This document shows, one piece after another, positions 42,423 through 50,059 of a stretch of 64,000 nucleotides of DNA. A program made the translations under genes and the position numbers. The notes below the pieces were generated by a model. That model searched no databases and was not told the DNA's origin. It was given only the letters and a program-made list of their open reading frames with translations. Source of the DNA: Desulfitobacterium hafniense DCB-2 (lineage in GTDB: Bacteria; Bacillota; Desulfitobacteriia; Desulfitobacteriales; Desulfitobacteriaceae); NCBI RefSeq assembly GCF_000021925.1, contig NC_011830.1, forward strand, positions 4,313,001 through 4,377,000, written 5' to 3'. The first letter of the stretch is position 1, and each line of letters begins with the position of its first letter.

Positions 42423-42922
42423 AATCCCCCTCCATTCTCTTGATTGAGCTCAGTAACGCTTTTTTCTTTCTTATCCTTATCTGGCGGCAGAATTTCACAA
42501 GATATAACCTGCAAACGATAGGGGAGAAAAGTCACATTCACTCTCTGCCCTGTTTCAAGCTCGCGATATGTATAAGGATCCAAATGGAGTGTCTCTCTTC
42601 CTGAATCCCATTCAATCTCAACACTATAAGGCTGACGGCTGTCGGAAGCCATACTCTTGCCTTGTATTTCACCCTGTACCTGAACAGGCTTAGCAAACCA
42701 ATCCGGTTCGCTGGCATTAAAGATCAACAGATAAGTCCCGTAGATTAAAAGCCAAACCAACCCTTTGCCAGCCAGCAGCAATTTATCCTTGCGCCTTAAG
42801 GGTTTTTGTGCCTTAGTATAGACTTTCCAAATAGTGCGGATTAAGATAAATAAGCCCAGTAAAAGAATCCCTAAAGCCTCAATCCACGTCGTCTTCCATA
42901 AATACTGATAATATTCTCCCAT
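42419..42922 (-). CDS. Membrane protein of unknown function
   Basis: 167 residues. Two hydrophobic segments (about residues 14-30 and 51-69) precede a soluble beta-rich domain (VQGEIQGKSM...YSVEIEWDSGRETLHLDPYTYRELETGQRVNVTFLP) that resembles the DUF3592-type domain in layout. I do not claim the family. The start at 42922 fits AGGGGG; an upstream TTG at 42988 lies inside the promoter. The stop overlaps the DUF362 start, so they form an operon. Confidence 0.65.
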   Translation of the reverse strand: MGEYYQYLWKTTWIEALGILLLGLFILIRTIWKVYTKAQKPLRRKDKLLLAGKGLVWLLIYGTYLLIFNASEPDWFAKPVQVQGEIQGKSMASDSRQPYSVEIEWDSGRETLHLDPYTYRELETGQRVNVTFLPYRLQVISCEILPPDKDKKEKSVTELNQENGGGL

Positions 42923-42959
42923 TGTTCCCCCTGTGGCAGAAAGTTCTTCTATTAGAGCT

Positions 42960-42988
42960 ATTATAAATTCTCTTTCATTTAAGGTCAA
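42960..42988 (-). promoter_or_regulatory. Promoter of the membrane protein-DUF362 operon
   Basis: Minus strand: -35 TTGACC (42983-42988), exactly 17 bp, -10 TATAAT (42960-42965). It overlaps codons that a longer start for the gene would have used. Confidence 0.8.
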
Positions 42989-43015
42989 ACAATACTTGTG
43001 ATCCGGTTGTTATGC

Positions 43016-43047
43016 AAAAGACCGATCAAAGTATATGATCGGTCTTT
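43016..43047 (-). terminator. Terminator of the HD-GYP gene
   Basis: AAAGACCGATCA/TGATCGGTCTTT hairpin followed on the minus strand by TTTTG, 38 bp after the stop. Confidence 0.85.
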
Positions 43048-43085
43048 CACTAAGCAAAATCTATAAACTTCTTGTTTCCCATACC

Positions 43086-43685
43086 TTATTGAACTCTCTC
43101 TATTTCACCCACGATAACCTTATCAACAAAGATATGTACCAAATCAGGATCAAATTGCGTCCCGGCATTGCGTCTCAATTCTTCAATAGCCTTACGTTTT
43201 GATAAGGGCTTCCGATAGCTGCGCGAACTCGTCATAGCATCATATGTATCCGCGATGGAGATTATCCTGGTTAGGCGAGGGATTTCTTCCCCTTTTAATC
43301 CCCGGGGATAACCCTTCCCATCCCATCGCTCATGATGTGCTAAAATGAGCCGCGCCGTCATCCCCATATTCTCAAAAGCACAAAGTATGTCAAAACCTTT
43401 CCCTGGGTGGCCTTTGATTTCTACCCATTCCTCTTCATTAAGCCGGTCCGGTTTATTAATAATACGGTCATCAATAAAGGCTTTGCCAATATCATGAAGC
43501 AAAGCCGCCTTTTCCAATTGTGCAGCTTCTTCTTCACTTAATTCCAAAACCTCACCCATACTTTGGCACAAAGAGGAGACCCTTTGCGAATGTCTTTTTA
43601 GGCTGTGGTTTTTCGACAGATATCGATTTACAACCCATTGGGTAGACTGCCATTCCTGATTCAATTCAACCCACTCTGCTTTCAT
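43086..43685 (-). CDS. HD-GYP domain phosphodiesterase
   Basis: 199-residue stand-alone HD-GYP protein, likely a cyclic-di-GMP phosphodiesterase. All motifs are present: H-S-Q-R, LLHDIGK, KGHPGKGFDIL, LAHHERWDGKGYPRGLKGEEIP, ISIADTYDAMTSSRSYRK, and GTQFDPDLVHIFVD. There is no receiver or sensor domain. Monocistronic, with RBS GGAGG and its own terminator. Confidence 0.9.
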   Translation of the reverse strand: MKAEWVELNQEWQSTQWVVNRYLSKNHSLKRHSQRVSSLCQSMGEVLELSEEEAAQLEKAALLHDIGKAFIDDRIINKPDRLNEEEWVEIKGHPGKGFDILCAFENMGMTARLILAHHERWDGKGYPRGLKGEEIPRLTRIISIADTYDAMTSSRSYRKPLSKRKAIEELRRNAGTQFDPDLVHIFVDKVIVGEIERVQ

Positions 43686-43881
43686 CCCTTTTCCTCCTTT
43701 ATACAGATATTGAAGGAAAAACTTGCTTATCTTTATCTACGCAAGTATTAAATATTCTTATTTTCACTATTATTATATGTGATAGAAACGACTTATACAA
43801 TCCAAAAAATTAATTTCGAAATTAGAACTATTATCTTCAACCGGCAGCACCTCCATGGGTAATGGGTAACCGAAGGGACAC

Positions 43882-43913
43882 AAAAAGGGCGCATCTTCCT
43901 TGGAAAATACGCC
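43882..43913 (-). terminator. Terminator of the sulfate assimilation operon
   Basis: Minus strand: GGCGTATTTTCC/GGAAGATGCGCC with G-U pairs, then CTTTTTG, 28 bp after the TusA-like gene. The rest of 43686-43880 shows no gene. Confidence 0.75.
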
Positions 43914-43940
43914 AGCTCTGGATCAAAGCCAGTATTTATC

Positions 43941-44183
43941 TTAATTTCCTTTTTCTACGAAAACGGTATAGGTTCCGTTCCCATTGTTTTCTACCTGAAC
44001 CAGCTTATGGCCTTCGTCTTTCAAGCTTCGGGGAACGTTTTGAATGGGTTCCCCATCCTTCATCAGAATCTCCAGCAACTGCCCCGGTTCCAGTTCCTCC
44101 AGAGCAACTTTAACTTTCACGAAGGTGATGGGGCAGACAACACTGGTGATATCCACCACCCGATCCGCTTTTTTAGCGTTCAA
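43941..44183 (-). CDS. TusA/SirA-family sulfur carrier-like protein
   Basis: 80 residues. The conserved Cys-Pro of TusA proteins is in DITSVVCPITFVKVKVALEEL, followed by LLEILMKDGEPIQNVPRSLKDEGH. TusA-type proteins carry persulfide sulfur on that cysteine. TTG start with GGAGGG upstream. It overlaps the sulfite reductase gene by 11 bp and is the last gene of the sulfate operon, so it probably handles sulfur produced or delivered there. Confidence 0.85.
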   Translation of the reverse strand: MNAKKADRVVDITSVVCPITFVKVKVALEELEPGQLLEILMKDGEPIQNVPRSLKDEGHKLVQVENNGNGTYTVFVEKGN

Positions 44184-45045
44184 GATCTAATCCCTCCAAT
44201 TCTTTAGCAAGGGTTTCCCAGCCAACTCTATCCAGGGTGTTCCTGAACCGTTCGCTTGGTTTGCCGTGATTCTGGAAAAACTCCAAAGTTTTATCGATCA
44301 CCTGATAAAGGTGAGCCTCAGTAATGACCAGAGGCAGGATGCGCTTACCGATGGCAATCCGGTTGCCGAACAGCCCCCCAAAGGAGAGCAAAAACCCTCT
44401 TTCTCCTTCCCAGGCCGAAGTCGGGCAGGATTTAACGCATTTGCCGCAATAAGTGCACAGCTGACTGTCCAGGCTGAGGGTTTCCTCTTGTCTGTGAACC
44501 TCGATGGCTTTGGCCGGGCAAACCGCCTGGCATAAACCGCAATAAATGCACTGGTCCTGCTGCCAGCTGGGCCTGACGCCCCCTTTGATACCCAGATCGT
44601 TTTCTTCCGCTTTCAGGCAATTATTGCCGCAGCCCGTAACGCCCAGTTTAAATTTATGGGGAAGCTCCCTGGCAAAATAGCGTTTATCCAGTTCCCCAGC
44701 CAAGCGGGTGGTGTCGATCAGGCCACTGGGGCAGATCGCCGCCCCCTGGCAGGCTGTAATCGTTCTGACCCGGGGGCCGCAGGCACCGGGCTCCAGCCCG
44801 ACCTCTTTCAGTTCGTTTAAAACGGCCTCCACGTCCTCCAGCCGGATAAAAGGAATTTCGATACCCTGCCTTGAGGTCATATGAATATAACCCTGCCCAT
44901 AGGTCCGGGCCAGCTCCGTTACTTTCTGCAGCTGGTCGGCTTGGATCTGGCCGCCGGCGACGCGCAGCCGCAGGGCAAAATGATCCTTTTGCACCTGTTG
45001 CATAAAGCCGCCTTTTTTTAAAGCCTTGTAATCAACCTCTGCCAC
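44173..45045 (-). CDS. Small siroheme sulfite reductase with 2[4Fe-4S] ferredoxin domain
   Basis: Reduces sulfite to sulfide. The 290-residue protein contains one nitrite/sulfite-reductase half-domain (YIHMTSRQGIEIPF), the siroheme-[4Fe-4S] ligands as C-x5-C (CQGAAIC) and C-x3-C (CGNNC), and two ferredoxin motifs CIYCGLCQAVCP and CTYCGKCVKSCP. This is the low-molecular-weight single-domain type of anaerobes, not the 570-residue CysI. GTG start after GGAGG. It sits between the JAMM protease and the TusA-like gene. Confidence 0.88.
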   Translation of the reverse strand: MAEVDYKALKKGGFMQQVQKDHFALRLRVAGGQIQADQLQKVTELARTYGQGYIHMTSRQGIEIPFIRLEDVEAVLNELKEVGLEPGACGPRVRTITACQGAAICPSGLIDTTRLAGELDKRYFARELPHKFKLGVTGCGNNCLKAEENDLGIKGGVRPSWQQDQCIYCGLCQAVCPAKAIEVHRQEETLSLDSQLCTYCGKCVKSCPTSAWEGERGFLLSFGGLFGNRIAIGKRILPLVITEAHLYQVIDKTLEFFQNHGKPSERFRNTLDRVGWETLAKELEGLDLER

Positions 45046-45048
45046 AGT

Positions 45049-45465
45049 TTACTCCTCCTTCAGAATAATCTCTTCTTCGTCTACCCCATCCTTTTTGATC
45101 AAAAAACTTTTGCAGACTGGCTTTTGGGGCTCGGCCAGGGAAATGATCAGGTAACTCAGGGATGGATCGAAGGCCAGCCTTTTATCTTCCGCCGAGGGCC
45201 GCGCTGGGGTTGCCGGATGACTGTGGAAATTGCCCAGCATTACCCAGCCGTTTTTCCGCATATCTTTGACCGCCGTTAATTGTTCCCGGGGGTCCATGCT
45301 GAAATGCTCCGGACTCTGATCCAGATTGTTCAGGGGGTAAACCCGCTCTACCCACCGATCATCTCCATCCCTACGGCCTCCCAGCAGTCCGCAGGCCTCA
45401 TTGGGCAGAGCTTGGCGGGCATGCGCCAGCATCTCTTCCATTTGCTTTTTAGTCAGGGTGATCAT
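45049..45465 (-). CDS. JAMM/MPN+ metalloprotease of a sulfur-carrier system (Mec/HcyD-like)
   Basis: 138-residue zinc protease. The JAMM ligands are complete: Glu in ALPNEACGLLGG and H-x-H-x7-S-x2-D in FHSHPATPARPSAEDKRLAF. Family knowledge: such proteases either release cysteine from a thiocarboxylated carrier (mycobacterial Mec) or trim the carrier's C-terminus to expose Gly-Gly (Wolinella homocysteine system). The neighbouring carrier has residues beyond its Gly-Gly, which favours a trimming role here. Confidence 0.85.
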   Translation of the reverse strand: MITLTKKQMEEMLAHARQALPNEACGLLGGRRDGDDRWVERVYPLNNLDQSPEHFSMDPREQLTAVKDMRKNGWVMLGNFHSHPATPARPSAEDKRLAFDPSLSYLIISLAEPQKPVCKSFLIKKDGVDEEEIILKEE

Positions 45466-45477
45466 AGCCGGACCTCC

Positions 45478-46287
45478 TCAATTCAGATCGCAGGCAGCCT
45501 GCTCGTAATCGATCAGTTCTGTGATCGAGGGTTCTTCCCCGCATACCTGGCATTTTTTATTATGAGGCAGCTTAACTCTCCGAAACTCCATTTTAAGGGC
45601 GTCATAGGTCAGCAGGGCGCCGGTCAGCAAGTCCCCGAGGCCCAGAATATATTTGATGGCTTCCGTGGCCTGAATGGTGCCGATGATCCCTCCCATAACC
45701 CCCAGCACCCCTGCCTGTTTGCAGGTTGGTACGCTGTCGGTCGGCGGGGGATTCTTGAAAATGCAGCGGTAGCATGGCCCCTGCCCGGGCACATAAGTCA
45801 TGGTCTGTCCCTGGAAGCGGATGATCCCGGCATGGGAAAAAGGCTTCCCGCTGAGAACACAGGCGTCGTTGATCAGAAACTTAGCCGGAAAATTATCCGT
45901 GCCGTCGATGATAAAATCATAATCCCGGTCCCAGATAATATCCTGGATATTGCCGGAGCTGACCCATTCCTGATAAGGCACCACTTCCACATCCGGGTTC
46001 ATTTCCCCAATGGTCTCCCGGCCCGATATCACTTTAGGCTTGCCCACATCCTTGGTCAGGTGAATGATCTGCCGCTGCAGGTTGGAAAGCTCCACTCCGT
46101 CAAAGTCCACCAGCCCGATGGTACCGACACCCGCGGCCGCCAAGAACATAGCTGCCGGCGCTCCCAGCCCGCCCGTACCGATAATCAGGACCCTGGACTG
46201 GAGCAATTTTTTCTGACCTTTAACCCCAACCTCTTTAAGGATGATATGCCGGGAATACCGCTCCAGCTGTTCGTCACTGAAACCCAT
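45478..46287 (-). CDS. ThiF/MoeB-family sulfur-carrier adenylyltransferase
   Basis: 269-residue E1-like enzyme that adenylates the C-terminal glycine of a ThiS-like carrier. Nucleotide-binding loop GTGGLGAPAAMFLAAAGVG, LVDFDGVELSNLQRQ, DGTDNFPAKFLINDAC, the cysteine loop VPTCKQAGVLG, and zinc pairs CYRC and CQVCG. Its first base pair overlaps the carrier's stop codon. Partner assignment to that carrier is by adjacency. Confidence 0.92.
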   Translation of the reverse strand: MGFSDEQLERYSRHIILKEVGVKGQKKLLQSRVLIIGTGGLGAPAAMFLAAAGVGTIGLVDFDGVELSNLQRQIIHLTKDVGKPKVISGRETIGEMNPDVEVVPYQEWVSSGNIQDIIWDRDYDFIIDGTDNFPAKFLINDACVLSGKPFSHAGIIRFQGQTMTYVPGQGPCYRCIFKNPPPTDSVPTCKQAGVLGVMGGIIGTIQATEAIKYILGLGDLLTGALLTYDALKMEFRRVKLPHNKKCQVCGEEPSITELIDYEQAACDLN

Positions 46288-46544
46288 CAGGCGGCACCCT
46301 CTTTCCCGGTTGCTGCCTTGGCGGCCTTAACTTTCCCAAAGCTTCCCCCTCCCATAAAATAAAGGAACTCCACACTATCTCCCGCCCTGACCTTCCGGTC
46401 GGCAAAATCCTCCCGCTCGATCAGCTCCTCATTGATTCCCACGGTTACATATTCCGGCATCTCCGCCCTTTGGGCGACCAGAAGCTCCTGCACCGTCAGC
46501 TCTTTCTCCAGAAGCACATCCTGCCCATTTACCGTAATTTTCAT
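46287..46544 (-). CDS. ThiS/MoaD-like sulfur carrier protein with C-terminal extension
   Basis: 85-residue beta-grasp carrier: MKITVNGQDVLLEKELTV, VTVGINEELIER, and AGDSVEFLYFMGGGSFG. Mature carriers end in Gly-Gly, but here an 18-residue lysine/alanine-rich tail (SFGKVKAAKAATGKEGAA) follows the glycines. Removal of the tail would be needed before adenylation by the adjacent ThiF-like enzyme, and the adjacent JAMM protease is the obvious candidate. ATG at 46544 fits GAGGAGG with 7-bp spacing; an ATG 3 bp earlier is also possible. Confidence 0.88.
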   Translation of the reverse strand: MKITVNGQDVLLEKELTVQELLVAQRAEMPEYVTVGINEELIEREDFADRKVRAGDSVEFLYFMGGGSFGKVKAAKAATGKEGAA

Positions 46545-46572
46545 CATGAAACCTCCTCTATTTATGAAAACC

Positions 46573-48369
46573 CTACAAATAATAATCCAAAATAATCTCC
46601 TGCTTCTGCAAAAGGCCGCCCACAGCCGCCACGGCCCCCTCAACCTCAAGGCTGGCATCCGGCTGAAAAGAATAGAATGGCGATTCCCCAATAGTGATGA
46701 CCAGTATCTCACTGGGCTGGTTAAGCAGTTTTAAGTTTTCCGCTTCATCATCCTCCAGATTAAAGACCGTGGTGATAAAGATCTGCCCGGAGTCGGTGAG
46801 GATTCTGGCTAATTCACCGACCTGCCTGATCTCCCGGTCCCTGCTCCAGTCTTTTATTGTCTCTTCCGCTGCCAAACCGTGCAGAAGGTTTCTGACCCCC
46901 AGATAATAGGCTTTGTAATTGAGCCGGAAGAGGGTTTGTTCCAGTTCCCGGGCGATGGTTTCGATCACCGGGCCATGGTCGGCACTGCCGGAGGTCAGGA
47001 CGATGAACTTGGCTTTATGTCCATAGATCCCCGCCCGCTGTGCCGGCTGAATCAGTCCCTTTTCCCACTGAGTTTCCCGCTGCCGCACATGCTCCTGCAG
47101 GCTGCTGCGGTCATCATCGACCTGCTCCAGGATAATTCCCCCGCCGGAGATTTCGTAATTATCCACAATCACGAAGCGCCCGGTCTGCTCCATTTCTGTC
47201 ACCGGATCAAAAGCAATGGGCTTGGCGGTCTCAAAAATGCATTCCGCCACATCATGCTTTTCCGCCTGGTCTTTGAAGGTGTCGATATTCAGCTCCGCCG
47301 CGTCAATGATGTTAAGGATTTCCACCATCTTCACCCCAATTTTCAGGGTGCCGATTTTTAGCTTATAAGTTTTGTTTTTAATCAGAGGCGCTTTGCCCAC
47401 CCAAAAGATGTTGGCCTTGAAACGGGACCCCATCTGGGGCTGTTTATCCTGGGCTTTGACCATCAATTCCCCGGGTTTGATATAAATCTGGGTCTTGAGA
47501 GTCAGCCCCACAGCCTCATCGGCATAGGCCATATTCCGCTGAGAGACATTAAATCCTTCGATGCTCTGGATCACGCTTCTTTTCCGGGAGGGGAGAAAAA
47601 CCACTTCATCCCCACTGCGGATGGTGCCGCTGAGGATCGTTCCGGCCACAATGCGCCGATCATCTCCGGCCGCCGTAAATTTATATATATCCTGAACCGG
47701 CATCCGCAAAGGAAGTTCCTGGTTGCCTTTGCGGTTGCTCAGGCTGTCCAGCTGTTCCAGGACGGTCGGCCCTTCATACCACGCAGTGCGCTGGGAACGG
47801 ACTGCGATATTGTCTCCGTTAAAGGCGCTGAGAGGAATAAAATTAACCGGCTGGATGTTGAGCTTATGCAAAAATTCACCGAATTCCCGGCGGATAGTCT
47901 CAAACGTCTGCCGGTCAAAATCCACCAGATCCATTTTGTTGACCAGCACCACCACCTGGCGGATACCCAGCATGGCCGCGATATGGCCGTGACGTTTGGA
48001 GTTCTCCCGGATTCCTTCCTTAGCGTCGATGACCAACAGAGCGGCCTCCGCCCGGGAAGCTCCCGTCACCATATTTTTCAGGAATTCGATATGACCGGGG
48101 GCGTCGATGATGATATAGTCCCTTTTGCCGGTTTTAAAAAAACTGCGGGCCGTATCGATGGTAATTCCCTGAGCTTGTTCGTCTTTTAAAGCATCCAGCA
48201 GAAAGGCATACTCAAAAGGCCGGGCATTCTTGCGGCAGTATTCCTGCACCGCTTCCAGCTTGCCTTCGGGCAGGGAACCGGTATCCGCCAGCAGCCTGCC
48301 AATCACCGTACTTTTACCGTGGTCCACATGGCCCACAATCACGATGTTCATCTGTTCTCTGTTGTCCAT
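46573..48369 (-). CDS. cysN: Sulfate adenylyltransferase large subunit CysN with a degenerate APS-kinase-like tail
   Basis: 598 residues. The GTPase domain has GHVDHGKST (residues 13-21), DAPGHIEF and NKMD, followed by EF-Tu-like beta barrels, as in CysN. From about residue 430 a CysC-like domain follows, but its P-loop reads TSGSADHGP instead of GxSGSGKST and the LDGDN motif is YLGVRN, so kinase activity looks lost. RQVGELARILTDSGQIF still matches CysC. Start at 48369, next to the cysD stop; the longer upstream frame overlaps cysD. Confidence 0.9.
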   Translation of the reverse strand: MDNREQMNIVIVGHVDHGKSTVIGRLLADTGSLPEGKLEAVQEYCRKNARPFEYAFLLDALKDEQAQGITIDTARSFFKTGKRDYIIIDAPGHIEFLKNMVTGASRAEAALLVIDAKEGIRENSKRHGHIAAMLGIRQVVVLVNKMDLVDFDRQTFETIRREFGEFLHKLNIQPVNFIPLSAFNGDNIAVRSQRTAWYEGPTVLEQLDSLSNRKGNQELPLRMPVQDIYKFTAAGDDRRIVAGTILSGTIRSGDEVVFLPSRKRSVIQSIEGFNVSQRNMAYADEAVGLTLKTQIYIKPGELMVKAQDKQPQMGSRFKANIFWVGKAPLIKNKTYKLKIGTLKIGVKMVEILNIIDAAELNIDTFKDQAEKHDVAECIFETAKPIAFDPVTEMEQTGRFVIVDNYEISGGGIILEQVDDDRSSLQEHVRQRETQWEKGLIQPAQRAGIYGHKAKFIVLTSGSADHGPVIETIARELEQTLFRLNYKAYYLGVRNLLHGLAAEETIKDWSRDREIRQVGELARILTDSGQIFITTVFNLEDDEAENLKLLNQPSEILVITIGESPFYSFQPDASLEVEGAVAAVGGLLQKQEIILDYYL

Positions 48370-48370
48370 C

Positions 48371-49252
48371 TTACATATACCCGCCTCTCCGCAGGGTTTC
48401 CAGTCCGCCCCCGTCATCCTTATCCTGGGCCCGTCCCGACCGTTCGGCGATGTTGGCAAACTTGCCGCTGCGCAGCTCCTCAATAATTTCTTCCACATTG
48501 CGGGCCGGGGATTCCACCGGTAAGGTGCAGGGATAACAGCCCAGGGAACGGTAGCGTTTGCCCTCCCCCTGATCAAAATAAAGGGATGTCACCGGGATCT
48601 TCTCCCGCTCGATATATTCCCAGACATTCAGCTCCGTCCAGTCCAGAAGGGGATGAATTCGGATATGGGTGCCGGGGGCAAAATCGGTTTTGAACTGATT
48701 CCAGAATTCCGGGGGCTGATCCCCCACATCCCAATCATTTTCCTGATCCCGGGGGGAGAAATACCGCTCTTTGGAACGGCTTCCTTCCTCATCCGCCCGT
48801 ACCCCCACAATCACCCCGGTGTACTTTTCCCGGCTGCCATCCGGTCGATATTGGCCGGTTTCCAGATCCAGAATATAGCGGGGCCATTCCCCGGAAAGGG
48901 TATTTTTCAAGGCTTCCGTTTTCAGCGCCTGACAGCAGCTGATCCGGTCCGTTTTCCCGTCCGGAAAGGTTCTGCCCCCGTCCAAGGCCTCCTTGTTCTC
49001 CCCGTAAATCATGGTCAGCTGCCATTGCCGGGCCAGTTGGTCCCGGTAGTGAATCATTTCCGGTATTTTATAGTGGGTGTCAATATGCACCAGGGGAATG
49101 GGTACATGCCCGAAAAAAGCCTTGCGGGCCAGCCAGAGCAGGACGGTGCTGTCCTTGCCGATGGACCAGAGCATGCAGATATTTTTAAATTCACGGTAAG
49201 CCTCTCTCAGGATATAGACGCTTTGCGCTTCCAGCTTATCCAGATGGTTCAT
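48371..49252 (-). CDS. cysD: Sulfate adenylyltransferase small subunit CysD
   Basis: 293-residue PP-loop ATP sulfurylase: SIGKDSTVLLWLARKAF, HIDTHYKIPEMIHYRD, RADEEGSRSKERYFS, PLLDWTELNVWEYI, SLGCYPCTLP and AERSGRAQDKD. It makes adenosine 5'-phosphosulfate with CysN. The ATG at 49252 follows AAAGGAGGAAG. It overlaps the APS reductase gene by 4 bp. Confidence 0.95.
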   Translation of the reverse strand: MNHLDKLEAQSVYILREAYREFKNICMLWSIGKDSTVLLWLARKAFFGHVPIPLVHIDTHYKIPEMIHYRDQLARQWQLTMIYGENKEALDGGRTFPDGKTDRISCCQALKTEALKNTLSGEWPRYILDLETGQYRPDGSREKYTGVIVGVRADEEGSRSKERYFSPRDQENDWDVGDQPPEFWNQFKTDFAPGTHIRIHPLLDWTELNVWEYIEREKIPVTSLYFDQGEGKRYRSLGCYPCTLPVESPARNVEEIIEELRSGKFANIAERSGRAQDKDDGGGLETLRRGGYM

Positions 49253-50001
49253 CGCTTTTCTTCCTCCTTTGCAGGCGGGTTCAGGGATGGATGCAGCCCG
49301 CATTCTTTTTTAGAGGGATCTTCCCACCACCACCTGCCGCTGCGTACATCCGCCCCGGGGGCCACCGCCCGGGTGCAGGGCTGACAGCCAATGCTGCGGA
49401 AACCTTTGTTGTATAGGGAACTGTAGGGAATGTTTTCCCGGCGGATATAAGCCCAAACCTGCTCTTCGCTCCAGGCCGCCAGAGGATTCACTTTATAGAT
49501 AGCGTGGCGGGAATCCCATTCCAGCAAACCGATTTCCTGGCGGGTGGGGCTCTGCTCCTTGCGCAGTCCGCAAATCCAGCCATCTACGGTAGATAAGACC
49601 CGCTGCAAGGACCTGACTTTTCTCAGCTCACAACATTTTTGGCGCAGTTCAACCTTGTCATAAAAAGCGTTGGGGCCATATTCCGCCAGAAATGGCTCCA
49701 GCTCCGAATTCTCCGGCGCGTATACCTCATAATGAAACTCATAGCGACTCATGGTCTCTTCCATCAGATCATAAGTCTGCTGAAAATTCCGGCCTGTATC
49801 GATAAAGAAGATCCGGGCCCGGGCATCGATCTTTAATAGCATCTGGGTCAGTACTTGATCCTCAATGGAAAGGCTGGAAGCCAGAGCAATCCGCGCCGGA
49901 CCGATTTTTTCCACCACATGGGCCAAAAGCTTGCGGGGGTCTTCCCCGGCAAAGGCTCGGTTTATCTCATCAAGATCCAAATTGAAATCCGATCTGTCCA
50001 T
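49249..50001 (-). CDS. cysH: Adenylylsulfate (APS) reductase, iron-sulfur type, CysH family
   Basis: Reduces APS to sulfite. The 250-residue protein has the PP-loop-like ASSLSIEDQVLTQML, FFIDTGRNFQQTYDL, and the four-cysteine [4Fe-4S] pattern KCCELRKV plus GCQPCTR, which marks the APS-using type; the terminal catalytic ECGLH is present. Use of APS directly agrees with the dead-looking APS-kinase domain on CysN. ATG at 50001 follows AAGGAG; the longer frame to 50136 is not supported. Confidence 0.94.
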   Translation of the reverse strand: MDRSDFNLDLDEINRAFAGEDPRKLLAHVVEKIGPARIALASSLSIEDQVLTQMLLKIDARARIFFIDTGRNFQQTYDLMEETMSRYEFHYEVYAPENSELEPFLAEYGPNAFYDKVELRQKCCELRKVRSLQRVLSTVDGWICGLRKEQSPTRQEIGLLEWDSRHAIYKVNPLAAWSEEQVWAYIRRENIPYSSLYNKGFRSIGCQPCTRAVAPGADVRSGRWWWEDPSKKECGLHPSLNPPAKEEEKR

Positions 50002-50059
50002 TTCATTTCTCCTTCTCCCTTTCTGTATTCCCCACTCAGTCATAAAGCTGTCCGGTTCT

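Noticed and set aside
48370..48576. Longer N-terminus for CysN
   Set aside because: The extension lies entirely over the cysD 3' end in another frame; family members begin near the P-loop.
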